A stretch of 64,000 bases of DNA from Pseudomonas azotoformans. Its GTDB lineage: Bacteria; Pseudomonadota; Gammaproteobacteria; Pseudomonadales; Pseudomonadaceae. The stretch lies in assembly GCF_900103345.1 (NCBI RefSeq), contig NZ_LT629702.1, forward strand, positions 2,108,001 through 2,172,000. The letters run 5' to 3'. Shown piece by piece: positions 1 to 12,445 of this stretch. Position 1 is the stretch's first letter; each line of letters begins with the position of its first letter. The translations under genes and the position numbers were made by a program. The notes beneath the pieces are model-generated. The model was not told the DNA's origin. It made no database searches and worked only from the letters and a program-made list of their open reading frames with translations.

Positions 1-19
1 ACAAGGTCAACAGCTGGCT

Positions 20-355
20 ATGAACACCCTGACCGTAGGCACTCGCAGCCTGGAACTGGACAAGGACGGCTACCTTGTCGACCTGAACGCGTGGTCCGAG
101 GAAGTCGCCAACGCCCTGGCCGCCGCCGAACCGCTGGCGTTGACCGCGGACCATTGGGAAATCCTCACGCTACTGCGCCAGTTCTATGCCGAATTCCAGC
201 TGTCACCCGCCACGCGCCCGCTGATCAAGTACACCGCTTTGAAGCTGGGCCCGGAAAAGGGCAACAGCCTGCACCTCAACAAACTGTTCAACGGCACTCC
301 CGCCAAACTTGCCGCCAAGCTGGCGGGCCTGCCCAGGCCGACGAATTGCTTATGA
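20..355 (+). CDS. tusE: TusE/DsrC-family sulfur relay protein
   Basis: A 111-residue DsrC/TusE-type protein. TusE takes persulfide sulfur from the TusBCD complex and hands it to MnmA for 2-thiolation of tRNA wobble uridine. The C-terminus ends PTNCL, so the conserved penultimate cysteine that carries sulfur in this family is present. The length (about 110 residues) is normal. The stop overlaps the next start (ATGA), so the two genes are translationally coupled. MnmA, the enzyme it serves, lies about 20 kb away in this window. The tusBCD genes would be expected just left of the window edge, which I infer from usual Pseudomonas order and cannot see. Confidence 0.93.
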   Translation: MNTLTVGTRSLELDKDGYLVDLNAWSEEVANALAAAEPLALTADHWEILTLLRQFYAEFQLSPATRPLIKYTALKLGPEKGNSLHLNKLFNGTPAKLAAKLAGLPRPTNCL

Positions 356-1353
356 CCGACTTTGCCCCGCTGACCCTTGAAACCCCTGCCGAGCACCCGT
401 TTGCACAGTTCGTGCGCATCCTGGGCAAAGGCAAGCGCGGTGCGCGCAACCTCACCCGTGAGGAGGCGCGCGAAGCCATGGGCATGCTGCTCGACGAGAA
501 AGTCGAGGACACCCAGCTCGGCGCCTTCCTGATGCTGCTGCGCCACAAGGAAGAAAGCCCGGAAGAACTGGCCGGTTTCACCGAAGCCGTGCGCGAACGC
601 CTGGACGCCCCGGCGCTGAATGTGGACGTTGACTGGCCGACCTACGCCGGCAAGAAACGCCACCTGCCCTGGTACCTGCTGGCGGCCAAGTGCCTGGCGC
701 AAAACGGCGTGCGCATCCTCATGCACGGCGGCGGCGCCCACACGGCGGGACGGCTGTACACCGAGCAATTGCTGGAGGGTTTGCAGATCCCGCTGTGCCG
801 CAACTGGCAGCAGGTCGAGGCCGCTTATGCACACGGCAACCTGGCGTTTATCCCGCTGGGCGACTGGGCGCCGCAATTGCAACGCATGATCGACCTGCGC
901 AACACCCTGGGCCTGCGCTCGCCGATCCACTCCCTGGCGCGCCTGCTCAACCCGCTCAATGCGCGCCTGGGCCTGCAAAGTATTTTCCATCCGGGTTACC
1001 AGGGCGTGCACCGCGATGCCAGCGGCCTGCTCGGCGACAATGTAATCGTGGTGAAGGGCGACGGCGGTGAGATCGAGATCAATCCCGACTCGGCCAGTCA
1101 CCTGTACGGCACCACTGGAGGCGAAAGCTGGGACGAAGAGTGGCCCGCCCTCTCCGCCCAGCGCCACGTCAAGCCAGCCATGCTCGAACCTGAGCATCTG
1201 AAAGCGTTGTGGCGCGGCGATGTCGAAGACAGCTATCCGCAACTGGCCTTGATCGCGACCATGGCCCTGGCCTTGCGTGGCCTGGGCCATTCACGGGAAC
1301 AGGCGTTCGTCCTGGCCCAGCAATACTGGAACGCGCGGGACAAATCGATTTAA
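352..1353 (+). CDS. YbiB/TrpD2-like glycosyltransferase-fold protein
   Basis: A 333-residue protein with the fold of anthranilate phosphoribosyltransferase (an N-terminal helical domain, then a glycosyltransferase family 3 domain with a glycine-rich segment HGGGAHTAGR near residue 125). It resembles E. coli YbiB/TrpD2, a nucleic-acid-binding, DNA-damage-associated paralogue with no tryptophan role. I chose the ATG that overlaps the tusE stop. A much longer in-frame reading back to base 91 only shadows tusE. No trp genes are nearby, which argues against a true TrpD. The biochemical role in Pseudomonas is not established. Confidence 0.85.
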   Translation: MTDFAPLTLETPAEHPFAQFVRILGKGKRGARNLTREEAREAMGMLLDEKVEDTQLGAFLMLLRHKEESPEELAGFTEAVRERLDAPALNVDVDWPTYAGKKRHLPWYLLAAKCLAQNGVRILMHGGGAHTAGRLYTEQLLEGLQIPLCRNWQQVEAAYAHGNLAFIPLGDWAPQLQRMIDLRNTLGLRSPIHSLARLLNPLNARLGLQSIFHPGYQGVHRDASGLLGDNVIVVKGDGGEIEINPDSASHLYGTTGGESWDEEWPALSAQRHVKPAMLEPEHLKALWRGDVEDSYPQLALIATMALALRGLGHSREQAFVLAQQYWNARDKSI

Positions 1354-1441
1354 TTGATCATTAACGCCCGGTCTTTGCGCTTTTAAATCGAACTCAGCCC
1401 TTTAGACTGGCCTCCAACGCTTATTAGCCAAGGAGCCAGTC

Positions 1442-2437
1442 ATGGGTTTGCTGATCGAAGGACACTGGAAAGACCAGTGGTACGAAAGTAGCGCAGACGG
1501 CGCATTCCAACGGGAACAGGCGCAACGCCGAAACTGGGTGACCGCCGACGGCGCGCCGGGCCCGAGTGGCGAAGGCGGCTTCAAGGCTGAAGCCGGTCGT
1601 TATCACCTGTACGTATCCCTCGCCTGCCCCTGGGCTCACCGCACGCTGATCCTGCGCAAGCTCAAGAGCCTGGAAAGCCTGATCGACGTGTCCGTGGTCA
1701 GCTGGTTGATGCTGGAAAACGGCTGGACCTTCGACAAGGCTCACGGCTCCACCGGCGACAAGCTGGATGATTTCGACTTCATGCACCAGCGCTATACCGC
1801 CGACACGGCCGATTACACCGGACGCGTCACCGTGCCGGTGCTGTGGGACAAAAAGCTCAAGCGCATCGTAAGCAATGAATCGGCGGAGATCATCCGCATG
1901 TTCAACGACGCCTTCAATGAATTGACCGGCAACACCCTGGACTTCTACCCCCAGCCGCTGCGCACGACCATTGACGCGTTGAACGAACGCATTTACCCGG
2001 CAGTGAACAACGGCGTATACCGCGCAGGCTTCGCCACCTCACAGCAAGCGTATGAAAGTGCGTTTGATGATGTGTTCGCCGAGCTGGATCATCTGGAACA
2101 GCACTTGGGCGACCATCGTTACCTGGCCGGTGAATACCTGACCGAGGCAGATGTGCGGCTGTTCACCACGCTGATTCGCTTTGATGCGGTGTACTACAGC
2201 CACTTCAAATGCAATTTGCGCAGGATTGCGGATTATCCGAATCTGTCGAATTGGTTGAGGGAGCTGTATCAGTGGCCGGGAGTGGCCGAGACGGTGGATT
2301 TTGCGCACATCAAGGGGCATTACTATGCTAGCCATCGCACGATCAACCCGACGGGGATTGTGCCGAAGGGGCCGTTGCAGGGGTTTGATGAACAGCACGA
2401 TCGGCAACAATTGATTGGCAAAGGCGTGTGGAACTGA
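1442..2437 (+). CDS. yqjG: Glutathionyl-hydroquinone reductase (Xi-class GST)
   Basis: A 331-residue cytosolic Xi-class glutathione transferase that removes glutathione from glutathionyl-hydroquinones. The catalytic cysteine is Cys62 in the motif ACPWAHRT, and the all-helical GST C-terminal domain follows (residues about 170-300). Length and motif match YqjG/PcpF proteins. A Shine-Dalgarno AAGGAG lies shortly before the ATG. It stands alone: an 88-bp gap separates it from the upstream gene, and it converges with cysG across a REP palindrome. Confidence 0.93.
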   Translation: MGLLIEGHWKDQWYESSADGAFQREQAQRRNWVTADGAPGPSGEGGFKAEAGRYHLYVSLACPWAHRTLILRKLKSLESLIDVSVVSWLMLENGWTFDKAHGSTGDKLDDFDFMHQRYTADTADYTGRVTVPVLWDKKLKRIVSNESAEIIRMFNDAFNELTGNTLDFYPQPLRTTIDALNERIYPAVNNGVYRAGFATSQQAYESAFDDVFAELDHLEQHLGDHRYLAGEYLTEADVRLFTTLIRFDAVYYSHFKCNLRRIADYPNLSNWLRELYQWPGVAETVDFAHIKGHYYASHRTINPTGIVPKGPLQGFDEQHDRQQLIGKGVWN

Positions 2438-2466
2438 TCCACGTATTGGCTGGCTTTTAGGGCCTC

Positions 2467-2486
2467 ATCGGGGGCAAGCCCCCGAT
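2467..2486. repeat. Single REP palindrome
   Basis: A perfect 20-bp palindrome with arms ATCGGGGGC and GCCCCCGAT around AA, in the 60-bp gap between the convergent yqjG and cysG genes. The same core recurs in the paired REPs near 12.4, 19.8 and 28.3 kb. Here only one unit is present. By position it could also stop transcription from both sides, although it has no T-run. Confidence 0.75.
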
Positions 2487-2497
2487 GCTTTCAAGGT

Positions 2498-3892
2498 TCA
2501 GACCTGGGACTGCGCGCCTTCAAACCACTTCAGCTTCTCGCGCAACACCACCACTTCACCGACGATAACCAGTGTCGGCGCATGCACTTCATGCTCCGCC
2601 ACCATGCGCGGCAAATCGGCGAGGGTGCCGGTGAACACGCGCTGATTGGACGTGGTGCCCTGCTGGATCAACGCTGCGGGGGTGTCGGGTGCACGCCCGT
2701 GCTTGATCAGCTGTTCGCAGATGATCGGCAAGCCAATCAAACCCATGTAGAACACCAAGGTCTGCGAGGGCCCCACCAGGTCATGCCAGGGCAGGTCCGA
2801 GGTACCGTCCTTCAAATGCCCGGTGATAAAACGCACCGACTGCGCATAATCCCGATGGGTCAGCGGAATCCCGGCATACGCCGCGCAACCGCTGGCCGCC
2901 GTGATCCCCGGCACCACCTGGAACGGGATGCCATGGGCGGCCAGTTCCTCGATCTCTTCACCGCCACGACCAAAGATGAACGGATCGCCACCCTTGAGGC
3001 GCAGCACCCGCTTGCCCTGCTTGGCCAGGTCCACCAATTGCTGGTTGATCTGGTCTTGCGGCACGGCGTGGTCGGCGCGACGTTTGCCGACATAGATGCG
3101 CTCGGCATCCCGGCGGCACAGTTCGAGAATCGCGGGTGCAACCAAGCGGTCATACAGCACCACATCGGCTTGCTGCATCAGGCGCAGCGCGCGGAAGGTC
3201 AGCAGGTCGGGATCACCCGGACCCGCGCCCACCAGATAAACCTCGCCCGGCGCATAAGGTGGCGCGCCGTTGACCTTCTCGATCAGCAGCCGCTCGGCCT
3301 CATCGCCCTGCCCGGCCAACTGGCGGTCGGCAATCGGGCCCTGGAACACTTCTTCCCAGAACGCACGGCGCTGCTGCACATCCGGGTACAAGCCCTTGAC
3401 CTGGGCACGAAAACGCGCCGCCAGCCCGGCCAGTTGACCGTAGGTGGACGGAATCCAGGTTTCCAGCTTGGCGCGGATCAAGCGCGCCAGCACTGGCGCA
3501 TCGCCGCCGCTGGACACCGCGATCACCAAGGGTGAACGGTCGACAATTGCCGGGAAGATCACGCTGCACAATGCCGGCGCATCGACCACGTTGACCGGCA
3601 CGCACCGGCGCTTGGCATCGCTGGACACTTGCGCGTTCAGCGGCTCGTCGTCGGTTGCCGCGATGATCAGGGTGCAGCCATCGAGATCAGCCTCCTGATA
3701 ACCGCGCAGAATCAGTTCCCCGCCACTGCCCAGTACCAATTCACGCAACTGGTCTTCGATCTGGGGAGCAACCACCCGCAGCAACGCCCCGGCGTCGGCC
3801 AGCAGCCGGGATTTGCGCAAGGCAATCTCCCCGCCACCGACGACCAGCACACGACTGCCGCGCAGGTTATGAAACAGCGGCAGAAATTCCAT
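2498..3892 (-). CDS. cysG: Siroheme synthase (trifunctional CysG)
   Basis: A 464-residue fusion enzyme that makes siroheme, the cofactor of sulfite and nitrite reductases, from uroporphyrinogen III. The N-terminal half is precorrin-2 dehydrogenase/ferrochelatase with the dinucleotide-binding motif [11 protein letters not shown] near residue 17. The C-terminal half is the SAM-dependent uroporphyrinogen III methyltransferase, with [12 protein letters not shown] near residue 221 and [13 protein letters not shown] near 300. The length matches E. coli CysG (457). It lies directly after serS with no gap between the serS stop and the cysG start, so it is co-transcribed with serS. Confidence 0.96.
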   Translation of the reverse strand: MEFLPLFHNLRGSRVLVVGGGEIALRKSRLLADAGALLRVVAPQIEDQLRELVLGSGGELILRGYQEADLDGCTLIIAATDDEPLNAQVSSDAKRRCVPVNVVDAPALCSVIFPAIVDRSPLVIAVSSGGDAPVLARLIRAKLETWIPSTYGQLAGLAARFRAQVKGLYPDVQQRRAFWEEVFQGPIADRQLAGQGDEAERLLIEKVNGAPPYAPGEVYLVGAGPGDPDLLTFRALRLMQQADVVLYDRLVAPAILELCRRDAERIYVGKRRADHAVPQDQINQQLVDLAKQGKRVLRLKGGDPFIFGRGGEEIEELAAHGIPFQVVPGITAASGCAAYAGIPLTHRDYAQSVRFITGHLKDGTSDLPWHDLVGPSQTLVFYMGLIGLPIICEQLIKHGRAPDTPAALIQQGTTSNQRVFTGTLADLPRMVAEHEVHAPTLVIVGEVVVLREKLKWFEGAQSQV

Positions 3893-5560
<1,668 letters not shown>

Positions 5561-5564
<4 letters not shown>

Positions 5565-6886
5565 GACTTTCTCCGCTGCCGGGGGCTCAGGCGGTCGAGG
5601 GTGGCGAGGTGATTGAGCTTTTCACCGATCTTCAGCTCCAGGCCACGGGGCACCGGCTGATACAGCGGCAACGGCTCAAGCTCATCGGGGAAGTAATCTT
5701 CACCGGCCGCGTAGGCATCCGGCTCATCGTGGGCGTAACGGTATTCATCGCCATACCCCAGCTGCTTCATCAGCTTGGTCGGCGCATTGCGCAAGTGCAT
5801 CGGCACTTCGAGCGAGCCATATTCGGCGGCGGCGCGCAGTGCGGACTTGAAGCCCATGTACACCGCATTGCTTTTTGGCGCACAGGCCAGGTAGGTGATG
5901 GCCTGGGCCACCGCCAACTCGCCTTCCGGGCTGCCTAGGCGTTCCTGCACGTCCCATGCCGCCAGGCACAGGCTCAGGGCGCGCGGGTCGGCGTTGCCGA
6001 TGTCTTCGCTGGCCATGCGCACCACGCGGCGGGCCAGGTACAGCGGGTCGCAACCGCCGTCGATCATGCGTGCGAACCAGTAGAGTGCGCCATCCGGGTT
6101 GGAACCGCGCACGGATTTGTGCAGCGCCGAGATCTGGTCGTAGAAGGCTTCACCGCCCTTGTCGAAGCGGCGGCGTGTGTCGCCGAGCAGGCTTTGCAGG
6201 AGGTCGACGCCAATCTCAGCGCCGTCTTCGGCCAAGTCGGAGGCGTTTTCCAACAGATTGAGAAAACGGCGCCCATCGCCATCGGCGGCCGTCAGCAGGA
6301 TCTTGAAGCCCTCTTCGCTCACGCTCAGTTGGCGCTTGCCCAGGCCCTTGTCTTCGTTCAAGGCACGCTGCAACAGCTTTTGCATCGCCGCCTCGTCCAG
6401 GCTTTTCAGCACATAGACCCGCGCCCGCGACAGCAAGGCGTTGTTCAATTCAAACGAAGGGTTCTCAGTGGTGGCACCGATAAAGATCAGCGTGCCGTCC
6501 TCCACATAGGGCAGGAACGCATCCTGTTGCGACTTGTTGAAGCGATGCACTTCGTCGACGAACAGGATGGTGCGCTTGCCGTACTGCCCGGCCTGCTGCT
6601 TGGCGACTTCCACCGCCTGGCGGATCTCTTTGACCCCGGCGAGTACCGCCGAGACCGTTTCGAAGTGTGCATCCGAGACTTTTGCCAGCAGCCGCGCCAG
6701 GGTGGTCTTGCCCACCCCCGGCGGCCCCCAGAAAATCATCGAGTGCAGCGCACCCTGCTCCAGGGCTTCACGCAGGGGCTTGCCGCGAGCGAGCAGGTGT
6801 TCCTGACCGACGTACTCATCCAGGTTGGTCGAACGCAGGCGTGCGGCCAGTGGCTGGGCAATCGGGTCACTTCGAAACAGGTCCAT
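5561..6886 (-). CDS. rarA: Replication-associated recombination protein RarA/MgsA
   Basis: A 441-residue clamp-loader-like AAA+ ATPase that acts at stalled replication forks. Walker A is [11 protein letters not shown] (around residue 54) and Walker B is [10 protein letters not shown]. The C-terminal helical tetramerisation domain characteristic of the RarA/WRNIP1/Mgs1 family is full length. It begins 27 bp after the lolA stop and runs into crcB, in the usual lolA-rarA-crcB-serS order. Confidence 0.96.
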
Positions 6887-6913
6887 GGGCAGCGTTTGAA
6901 ACCTCTGGAGAGT

Positions 6914-7537
6914 TTATTCCTGGATCACGTCGGCACCCTTGGGGATGTCGAACTTGAACTTGGACGCCGGTACCGGCTGGTTGGCCTTGACCCCGGAGAA
7001 CAGGATATCGGTGCGCTGGCCGACGCTGTCGATCAGGCGCATGTTGTTGATCACACCGTTACCGAACGACAGGGACAGCGTGTCAAACAGCGTGTCCTTG
7101 GATTTCGGCTTGAGGGTGAATTCGATCACGTTGCTGGTCTGCTTGGAGGTGATGTCGAAGCTGTCGTTGATCTTCGACACGTCACCGGAGAGCAGCAATG
7201 CCGGGGTCTGGTTCAGGCGTGGGTCGAGCTTCTTGATGGTTGCCTGTTCCAGGTCCGGGTCCCACAGGGTGACCTTCTGGCCATCGGACACGATGGTCTG
7301 CTCAGCCTTGCCCTCGGTGTGCCAGTAGAACAGGCCAGGACGCTGCACGGCCATTTCGCCAGCGGTTTCCTGCAACTGGGTGCCTCCGGCATCCAAGGTC
7401 AACTGGGAAAAGCGCGCGGTCAGGGTCTGGGATTTGTCGAGCAGGTTCTTCAGGCTGGCGACGGAGGCCGGGTCAGCGTGAGCCGAAACAGCGGTCAGGG
7501 CCAGTGCCGGCAACAACAGCATGCGGATAAAGCGCAT
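6914..7537 (-). CDS. lolA: Outer-membrane lipoprotein carrier protein LolA
   Basis: A 207-residue periplasmic chaperone that ferries lipoproteins from LolCDE to LolB. The signal peptide is residues 1-21, with cleavage expected after AVSAHA. I placed the start at the ATG giving MRFIRML because GAGG sits six bases before it. The ATG four codons earlier has no ribosome site. The mature part is a typical LolA beta-barrel half with no deletion. It follows ftsK by about 55 bp. Confidence 0.95.
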   Translation of the reverse strand: MRFIRMLLLPALALTAVSAHADPASVASLKNLLDKSQTLTARFSQLTLDAGGTQLQETAGEMAVQRPGLFYWHTEGKAEQTIVSDGQKVTLWDPDLEQATIKKLDPRLNQTPALLLSGDVSKINDSFDITSKQTSNVIEFTLKPKSKDTLFDTLSLSFGNGVINNMRLIDSVGQRTDILFSGVKANQPVPASKFKFDIPKGADVIQE

Positions 7538-7591
7538 GGGAGTCCTCATTGAGTAGTCAGGGCGCGCCGCGTGCTGCCACGCGGCGCGGGA

Positions 7592-10000
7592 TCAGTCGCG
7601 CATCTGCCCGGGGGCAATGACTTCGCGCGAGCCGTTGGTGTTCATTGCGGTCACGACGCCAGCGTTTTCCATGGCTTCGATCATACGCGCGGCACGGTTG
7701 TAGCCAATTTTCAGCTTGCGTTGTACCGCGGAAATCGAGGCGCGACGGCTTTCGAGCACGAAAGCCACGGCCTCGTCGTACAGCGCATCGGTCTCGGCAT
7801 CATCGTCGCCACCGCCGCTGCCACCGTCGAAGCCACTGCCGGCCTCTTCCACACCGGCGAGGATGTCATCGTTGTATTCCGGTGCGCCGCGCAGTTTCCA
7901 GGCTTCCACCACACGATGCACTTCATCGTCGGAAACAAAAGCCCCATGCACCCGGATCGGCAGGCTGGTGCCCGGCGGCATGTAGAGCATGTCACCGTGG
8001 CCGAGCAGTTGTTCGGCGCCGCCCTGGTCGATGATGGTCCGCGAGTCGATCTTGCTCGACACCTGGAACGCCATGCGCGTCGGGATGTTGGCCTTGATCA
8101 GGCCGGTGATCACGTCCACCGACGGCCGCTGGGTGGCGAGGATCAAGTGGATACCGGCGGCACGGGCCTTCTGGGCGATACGCGCGATCAGTTCTTCAAC
8201 TTTCTTGCCGACGATCATCATCATGTCGGCGAATTCGTCGACCACCACCACAATGGTCGGCAGCTTGGTCAGTTTTGGTGCTTCGTCGTGAATGCTTTCG
8301 CGCCGGTACAACGGATCATCGATGGTCTCGCCGCGCTCGTGGGCTTCCTTGATCTTGGCGTTGAAGCCCGACAGGTTACGCACGCCCATCTTCGCCATCA
8401 GCTTGTAGCGGCGCTCCATCTCGGCAACGCTCCAGCGCAGGGCGTTGGCGGCGTCCTTCATGTCGGTGACCACCGGGCACAGCAGGTGTGGAATGCCTTC
8501 GTAGATCGACAGTTCCAACATCTTCGGGTCGATCATGATCAGCTTGGCATCTTCCGGGCCGGACTTGAACAGGATCGACAGGATCATCGCGTTCACCCCC
8601 ACCGACTTACCGGAACCGGTGGTACCAGCCACCAGCAGGTGCGGCATCTTCGCCAGGTCGGTGATGACCGGCTTGCCGCCAATGTCGTGGCCCAGGGCCA
8701 GGGTGACCGGCGATTTGAAGTTGTCGTACTCGGGCGTCGACAGTACTTCGGAGAAGCGCACGATCTGGCGGTCTTCGTTGGGGATCTCGATACCCACAGT
8801 GGTCTTGCCGGGAATCACTTCCACCACACGCACGCTGGTCACGGCCAGGGAGCGGGCCAGGTCTTTCGCCAGGTTGGAAATGCGACTGACCTTCACACCG
8901 GCGGCCGGCTGGATTTCGTAACGGGTGATCACCGGGCCGGGGTGGATAGAGTCCACCGAGACTTCGACGCCGAATTCCTTGAGCTTGATTTCCAGCAGGT
9001 GGCCGACAGCCGCCAGGGATTCCGGAGAATAGTTGAGTTGTTTCTTTTCAGCCGGGTCGAGGATCGAGATCGGCGGCAAGGTGCCTTCGACGGCGCTGTC
9101 GACGAACAGCGGCGCCTGTTTCTCTTTCTGTACGCGATGGCTCGGTTCGGCCGGCTTGGGCGGCGCGGGGGCAATCACGGGCGGCACCTGCTTCTCGCGG
9201 TCCGACATGTGCTTGCTCAGCGCCTGCTCGCGCTCGATCAGGCGCTCCTTGACCTTGGCCTGCTCGCGCCGGTCCGGTGTACTCGGGGCCACCACTTCGT
9301 TGACGCGGGTGTCCACCTCACGCAGCTGGGCGACCATACGCTTGCGCTCGATACGGGCCGCCCACCAACGGTTGGCGGCTCCCTGGAACAGCTCCAGCAG
9401 GTCGAGGGTGATCTTGCCGGTCACGTCCATCACCTTGAACCAGGACAGGTCGGTGAACACGGTGAGGCCGAACAGGAACAGTGCGATGAACATCAGGGTG
9501 CTGCCCTGGATATTCAGGGTCCTGCGCGCCAGGTCGCCGAGGCTCTCGCCCAGCGCACCGCCCGCACCGGCAGGCAGGCCGGTGGGTGCGTGGAAATGGA
9601 TATGCGCCAGGGCCGCGCCGGACAGCACCAGGAACACCAGGCCGATCAGGCGCCAGGAGAACAGCCAGCCGCTCCACTGCCACGGTTCGTGGCGCTGGCG
9701 GAAGATCTGCCAGGTCTTGATCGCCAGCAGCAACGGGAAGATATACGCGAAGTAACCCAGCACCATGAACAGGATATCGGCGCTGTAGGAACCAGCAGGG
9801 CCACCGAAGTTCTGCACGTCTTCGATCTTGCTGTTGTGGCTCCAGCCCGGATCGTCCTTGCCATAGGTCAGCAAGGCCATCATCAGGAACAGGCACAGTG
9901 CGCCGATGGCGATCAGCGCTCCTTCCTTGAGGCGATAATGCAGGTGCTGGCGCCAGGCCGGCACGACTGCGGCTTTAGGTGTTGCGGCGGATTTCTTCAA
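7592..10000 (-). CDS. ftsK: DNA translocase FtsK
   Basis: An 802-residue septal DNA pump that coordinates chromosome segregation with division. The N-terminus has about four transmembrane helices (residues 25-190). A short charged and proline-rich linker follows, then the RecA-like motor with Walker [15 protein letters not shown] and Walker [13 protein letters not shown]. The C-terminal gamma winged-helix domain (about residues 735-800) reads KOPS sequences and activates XerCD. The linker is far shorter than in E. coli (1329 residues in total), which is normal for Pseudomonas. Confidence 0.97.
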   Translation of the reverse strand: MKKSAATPKAAVVPAWRQHLHYRLKEGALIAIGALCLFLMMALLTYGKDDPGWSHNSKIEDVQNFGGPAGSYSADILFMVLGYFAYIFPLLLAIKTWQIFRQRHEPWQWSGWLFSWRLIGLVFLVLSGAALAHIHFHAPTGLPAGAGGALGESLGDLARRTLNIQGSTLMFIALFLFGLTVFTDLSWFKVMDVTGKITLDLLELFQGAANRWWAARIERKRMVAQLREVDTRVNEVVAPSTPDRREQAKVKERLIEREQALSKHMSDREKQVPPVIAPAPPKPAEPSHRVQKEKQAPLFVDSAVEGTLPPISILDPAEKKQLNYSPESLAAVGHLLEIKLKEFGVEVSVDSIHPGPVITRYEIQPAAGVKVSRISNLAKDLARSLAVTSVRVVEVIPGKTTVGIEIPNEDRQIVRFSEVLSTPEYDNFKSPVTLALGHDIGGKPVITDLAKMPHLLVAGTTGSGKSVGVNAMILSILFKSGPEDAKLIMIDPKMLELSIYEGIPHLLCPVVTDMKDAANALRWSVAEMERRYKLMAKMGVRNLSGFNAKIKEAHERGETIDDPLYRRESIHDEAPKLTKLPTIVVVVDEFADMMMIVGKKVEELIARIAQKARAAGIHLILATQRPSVDVITGLIKANIPTRMAFQVSSKIDSRTIIDQGGAEQLLGHGDMLYMPPGTSLPIRVHGAFVSDDEVHRVVEAWKLRGAPEYNDDILAGVEEAGSGFDGGSGGGDDDAETDALYDEAVAFVLESRRASISAVQRKLKIGYNRAARMIEAMENAGVVTAMNTNGSREVIAPGQMRD

Positions 10001-10499
10001 AACGGGTCTTTTCCTGCGCCTTCAGCGCGTCCATCTGTTGAATGACTGTAAATACTGCCCAATCCGAGCAGCTGAAAAATGAACGAGCGTCGTTGAATCT
10101 ACTGTTTAACACCGGGCGATTGCTGGATGAAATGGCAATAACGCCACAATGGCCGCATTGTACGGGTTTGTGTCCCTGATGCCACGCCACTTGGCGCTCT
10201 TCCAGCAGCATAGCCAATTGTGTGTCACAAGATGTTCAATTTGAGCATGCATTGTCTTTGCTGACAAAGGCTTATGAGCTGTTTTTGCCAATCCAGGCAA
10301 GCTTGGCAAATGGCCTGCATGGAATAGACCCGATTACGACCACGCCCCCGGCATAGAGTTGCAGAAACACCTGCTCACGCTAATCCCCCTTAATGCCTGA
10401 TTCGGGCTGGCCCGATGGCGCCAGGTCGACAATAATCAGCACTGCCGCCGCAGGTGTCATACCTGCCACTCCCCTCCCCTTCCGCAAAGCCTGGATGCC
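10001..10499. other. Intergenic region between divergent ftsK and aat
   Basis: About 500 bp with no gene I can support. It must hold the divergent promoters of ftsK and aat. The clearest structure is an 8-bp inverted repeat, TTTGCCAA at 10284-10291 and TTGGCAAA at 10303-10310, which could be an operator. From memory, some other pseudomonads carry trxB at this position. No trxB remnant is visible here. Confidence 0.5.
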
Positions 10500-11180
10500 A
10501 TGCTGACCTGGTTACAACGCGATTCACTGACTTTCCCCCCATTGGCCAAGGCCATGCGCGAACCCAATGGCTTGCTCGCCGCCGGTGGTGATCTCAGCGC
10601 CGAGCGGCTGATACAAGCCTATCGTCATGGCTGCTTCCCGTGGTTTTCAGAGGGCCAACCGATCCTGTGGTGGTCGCCCGACCCTCGCACCGTGATATTC
10701 CCCGACGAACTGCATGTATCGCGCAGCCTGGGCAAACTCTTGCGTCAACAGCGCTACAGCGTGACCTTCGACCAGGACTTCGCCGCCGTCATCCAGGCCT
10801 GCGCCGCACCACGCGCCTATGCCGACGGCACCTGGATCACCGAAGGCATCCAGAGCGCCTACCTGGAACTGCATCAGCGCGGCTACGCGCATTCGGTGGA
10901 GGTCTGGGACAAGGGTGAACTGGTCGGCGGTCTGTATGGCCTTGCAATGGGCCAGCTGTTTTTTGGCGAATCCATGTTCAGCCGCGCCGACAACGCCTCG
11001 AAATTCGGCTTTGCCACGCTGACCCGCCAATTGCAGGCCTGGGGGTTTGTATTGATCGACTGCCAGATGCCCAACGATCACCTGCACAACCTGGGTGCCC
11101 GCGCCATATCCCGCAACGACTTCGCAGGGTTCCTGCGCGACCATCTGGACCAACCCAACGCTGGACCGTGGGTTTCCTAG
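10500..11180 (+). CDS. aat: Leucyl/phenylalanyl-tRNA-protein transferase
   Basis: A 226-residue GNAT-fold enzyme that adds Leu or Phe from aminoacyl-tRNA to proteins with N-terminal Lys or Arg, creating primary N-degrons read by ClpS. Family-typical stretches include [20 protein letters not shown] (about residues 57-76) and [15 protein letters not shown] (about 145-160). It is the first gene of the set aat-bpt-infA and stands in the same neighbourhood as clpA and clpS, the downstream half of the same pathway. Confidence 0.96.
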   Translation: MLTWLQRDSLTFPPLAKAMREPNGLLAAGGDLSAERLIQAYRHGCFPWFSEGQPILWWSPDPRTVIFPDELHVSRSLGKLLRQQRYSVTFDQDFAAVIQACAAPRAYADGTWITEGIQSAYLELHQRGYAHSVEVWDKGELVGGLYGLAMGQLFFGESMFSRADNASKFGFATLTRQLQAWGFVLIDCQMPNDHLHNLGARAISRNDFAGFLRDHLDQPNAGPWVS

Positions 11181-11235
11181 GCGACATCCGTGCTCCTGGC
11201 TTACACTTATTTCAAAGCTTATCCGAGGGTTGATC

Positions 11236-11943
11236 ATGACCGAGTTGGCGCGTTTGAAGTTTTATGCCACTCAACCCCACTCTTGCAGCTATCTGCCCGA
11301 CGAGCAGGCCACCACACTGTTCCTCGACCCCAGCCAGCCTATGGACGTGCATGTGTATGCCGACCTGTCGGAGATGGGCTTTCGGCGCAGTGGCGACCAT
11401 CTGTACCGGCCACATTGCCAGAACTGTAATGCCTGCGTGCCCGCACGCATCCCCGTTGCGCAGTTTCTGCCAGACCGCAACCAGAAACGCATCCTCAAGC
11501 GCAACGCCGACCTGACGGTGACGTCGACCAAGCCACGCTTCACCGAAGAATATTTCGACCTTTACCAACGCTACATCGAGCAACGCCACGCCGACGGCGA
11601 TATGTTCCCGCCCAGTCGCGATCAGTTTTCCACCTTCCTGGTACGCGACCTGCCCTTCTCGCGCTTTTACGAGTTTCGTGCGAACGGCCGCCTGGTGGCC
11701 GTCGCGGTGACCGACCTGCTGCCCAACGGCCTGTCGGCGGTCTACACCTTCTATGAACCCGCCGAAGAACGCCGCAGCCTCGGACGCTTTGCGATCCTCT
11801 GGCAAATTGGCGAGGCCTTGCGCCAGGAACTGGAGGCGGTGTACCTCGGGTACTGGATCAAGAACTGCAAAAAGATGAACTACAAGACCCAATATCGGCC
11901 CATCGAACTGCTGATTAATCAAAGATGGGTCGTGCTTAACTAG
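11236..11943 (+). CDS. bpt: Aspartate/glutamate leucyltransferase (Bpt/Ate family)
   Basis: A 235-residue aminoacyl-tRNA-protein transferase of the ATE1-like bacterial Bpt family. It attaches Leu to proteins starting with Asp or Glu, complementing Aat. The cysteine cluster [12 protein letters not shown] near residue 60 is the conserved N-terminal motif of the family. The C-terminal part (GNAT-like, [10 protein letters not shown] and [14 protein letters not shown]) is complete. I used the ATG at 11236, preceded by GAGGGT. Upstream in-frame codons only shadow aat. Confidence 0.94.
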
Positions 11944-12043
11944 AACCCCTTGGCTTAAACACCCTTTTTCGGGCACAATGCACGCCGCTTTTGCCTGGCG
12001 CAGTTGCACCGGGCCATTCACTGGATACCGAGGGCTTTACTGC

Positions 12044-12262
12044 ATGTCGAAAGAAGACAGCTTCGAAATGGAAGGCACTGTCGTCGACACCCTGCCCAAC
12101 ACCATGTTTCGTGTGGAGTTGGAAAATGGGCACGTCGTAACCGCGCATATCTCCGGCAAGATGCGCAAGAACTACATTCGTATTCTTACCGGTGACAAAG
12201 TGCGCGTCGAGCTGACGCCCTATGACTTGAGCAAAGGGCGCATCACTTACCGCGCTCGCTAA
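12044..12262 (+). CDS. infA: Translation initiation factor IF-1
   Basis: A 72-residue S1-like OB-fold protein that blocks the ribosomal A site during initiation. It begins [11 protein letters not shown] and ends GRITYRAR, and matches IF-1 over its whole length. The spacing (100 bp after bpt) and the strong terminator directly behind it suggest it can be transcribed both with bpt and from its own promoter. Confidence 0.98.
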
Positions 12263-12275
12263 GCAAGTCAATACA

Positions 12276-12302
12276 AAACGCCCGGTTATGCCGGGCGTTT
12301 TT
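12276..12302 (+). terminator. Rho-independent terminator of infA
   Basis: A GC-rich hairpin with arms ACGCCCGG and CCGGGCGT around a TTATG loop, followed by a T-run, 15 bp after the infA stop. Confidence 0.9.
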
Positions 12303-12335
12303 GTGTGTGCGCTATTTACCAAGCGCCAAAACCAA

Positions 12336-12426
12336 ATGTGGGAGGGGGCTTGCTCCCGATTGCGGTAGATCAGTCACTCATGTAGCGACTGAAACACTGC
12401 TATCGGGGGCAAGCCCCCTCCCACAT
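12336..12426. repeat. REP doublet (inverted pair)
   Basis: Two head-to-head REP copies, TGTGGGAGGGGGCTTGCTCC and its near-complement ATCGGGGGCAAGCCCCCTCC, separated by about 40 bp, between infA and clpA. It is the same family as the doublets at 19.8 and 28.2 kb. Such pairs are the form mobilised by RAYT transposases. Confidence 0.85.
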
Positions 12427-12445
12427 TGACGCCCGCAGCTATAGA

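Noticed and set aside
184..1290. Long open frame on the minus strand opposite tusE and the YbiB-like gene
   Set aside because: It is an antisense shadow produced by high-GC codon use. It has low-complexity Gln/Ala/Arg composition, no ribosome site and a clear conserved gene on the other strand.
6914..7549. Upstream ATG for lolA
   Set aside because: Only four codons longer, with no Shine-Dalgarno; the next ATG has GAGG at ideal spacing and begins a clean signal peptide.
7571..10045. Very long plus-strand frame opposite ftsK
   Set aside because: It mirrors ftsK exactly and its His/Gln-rich translation resembles no protein. Frames opposite idh, clpA, nuoC and nuoL are the same artefact.
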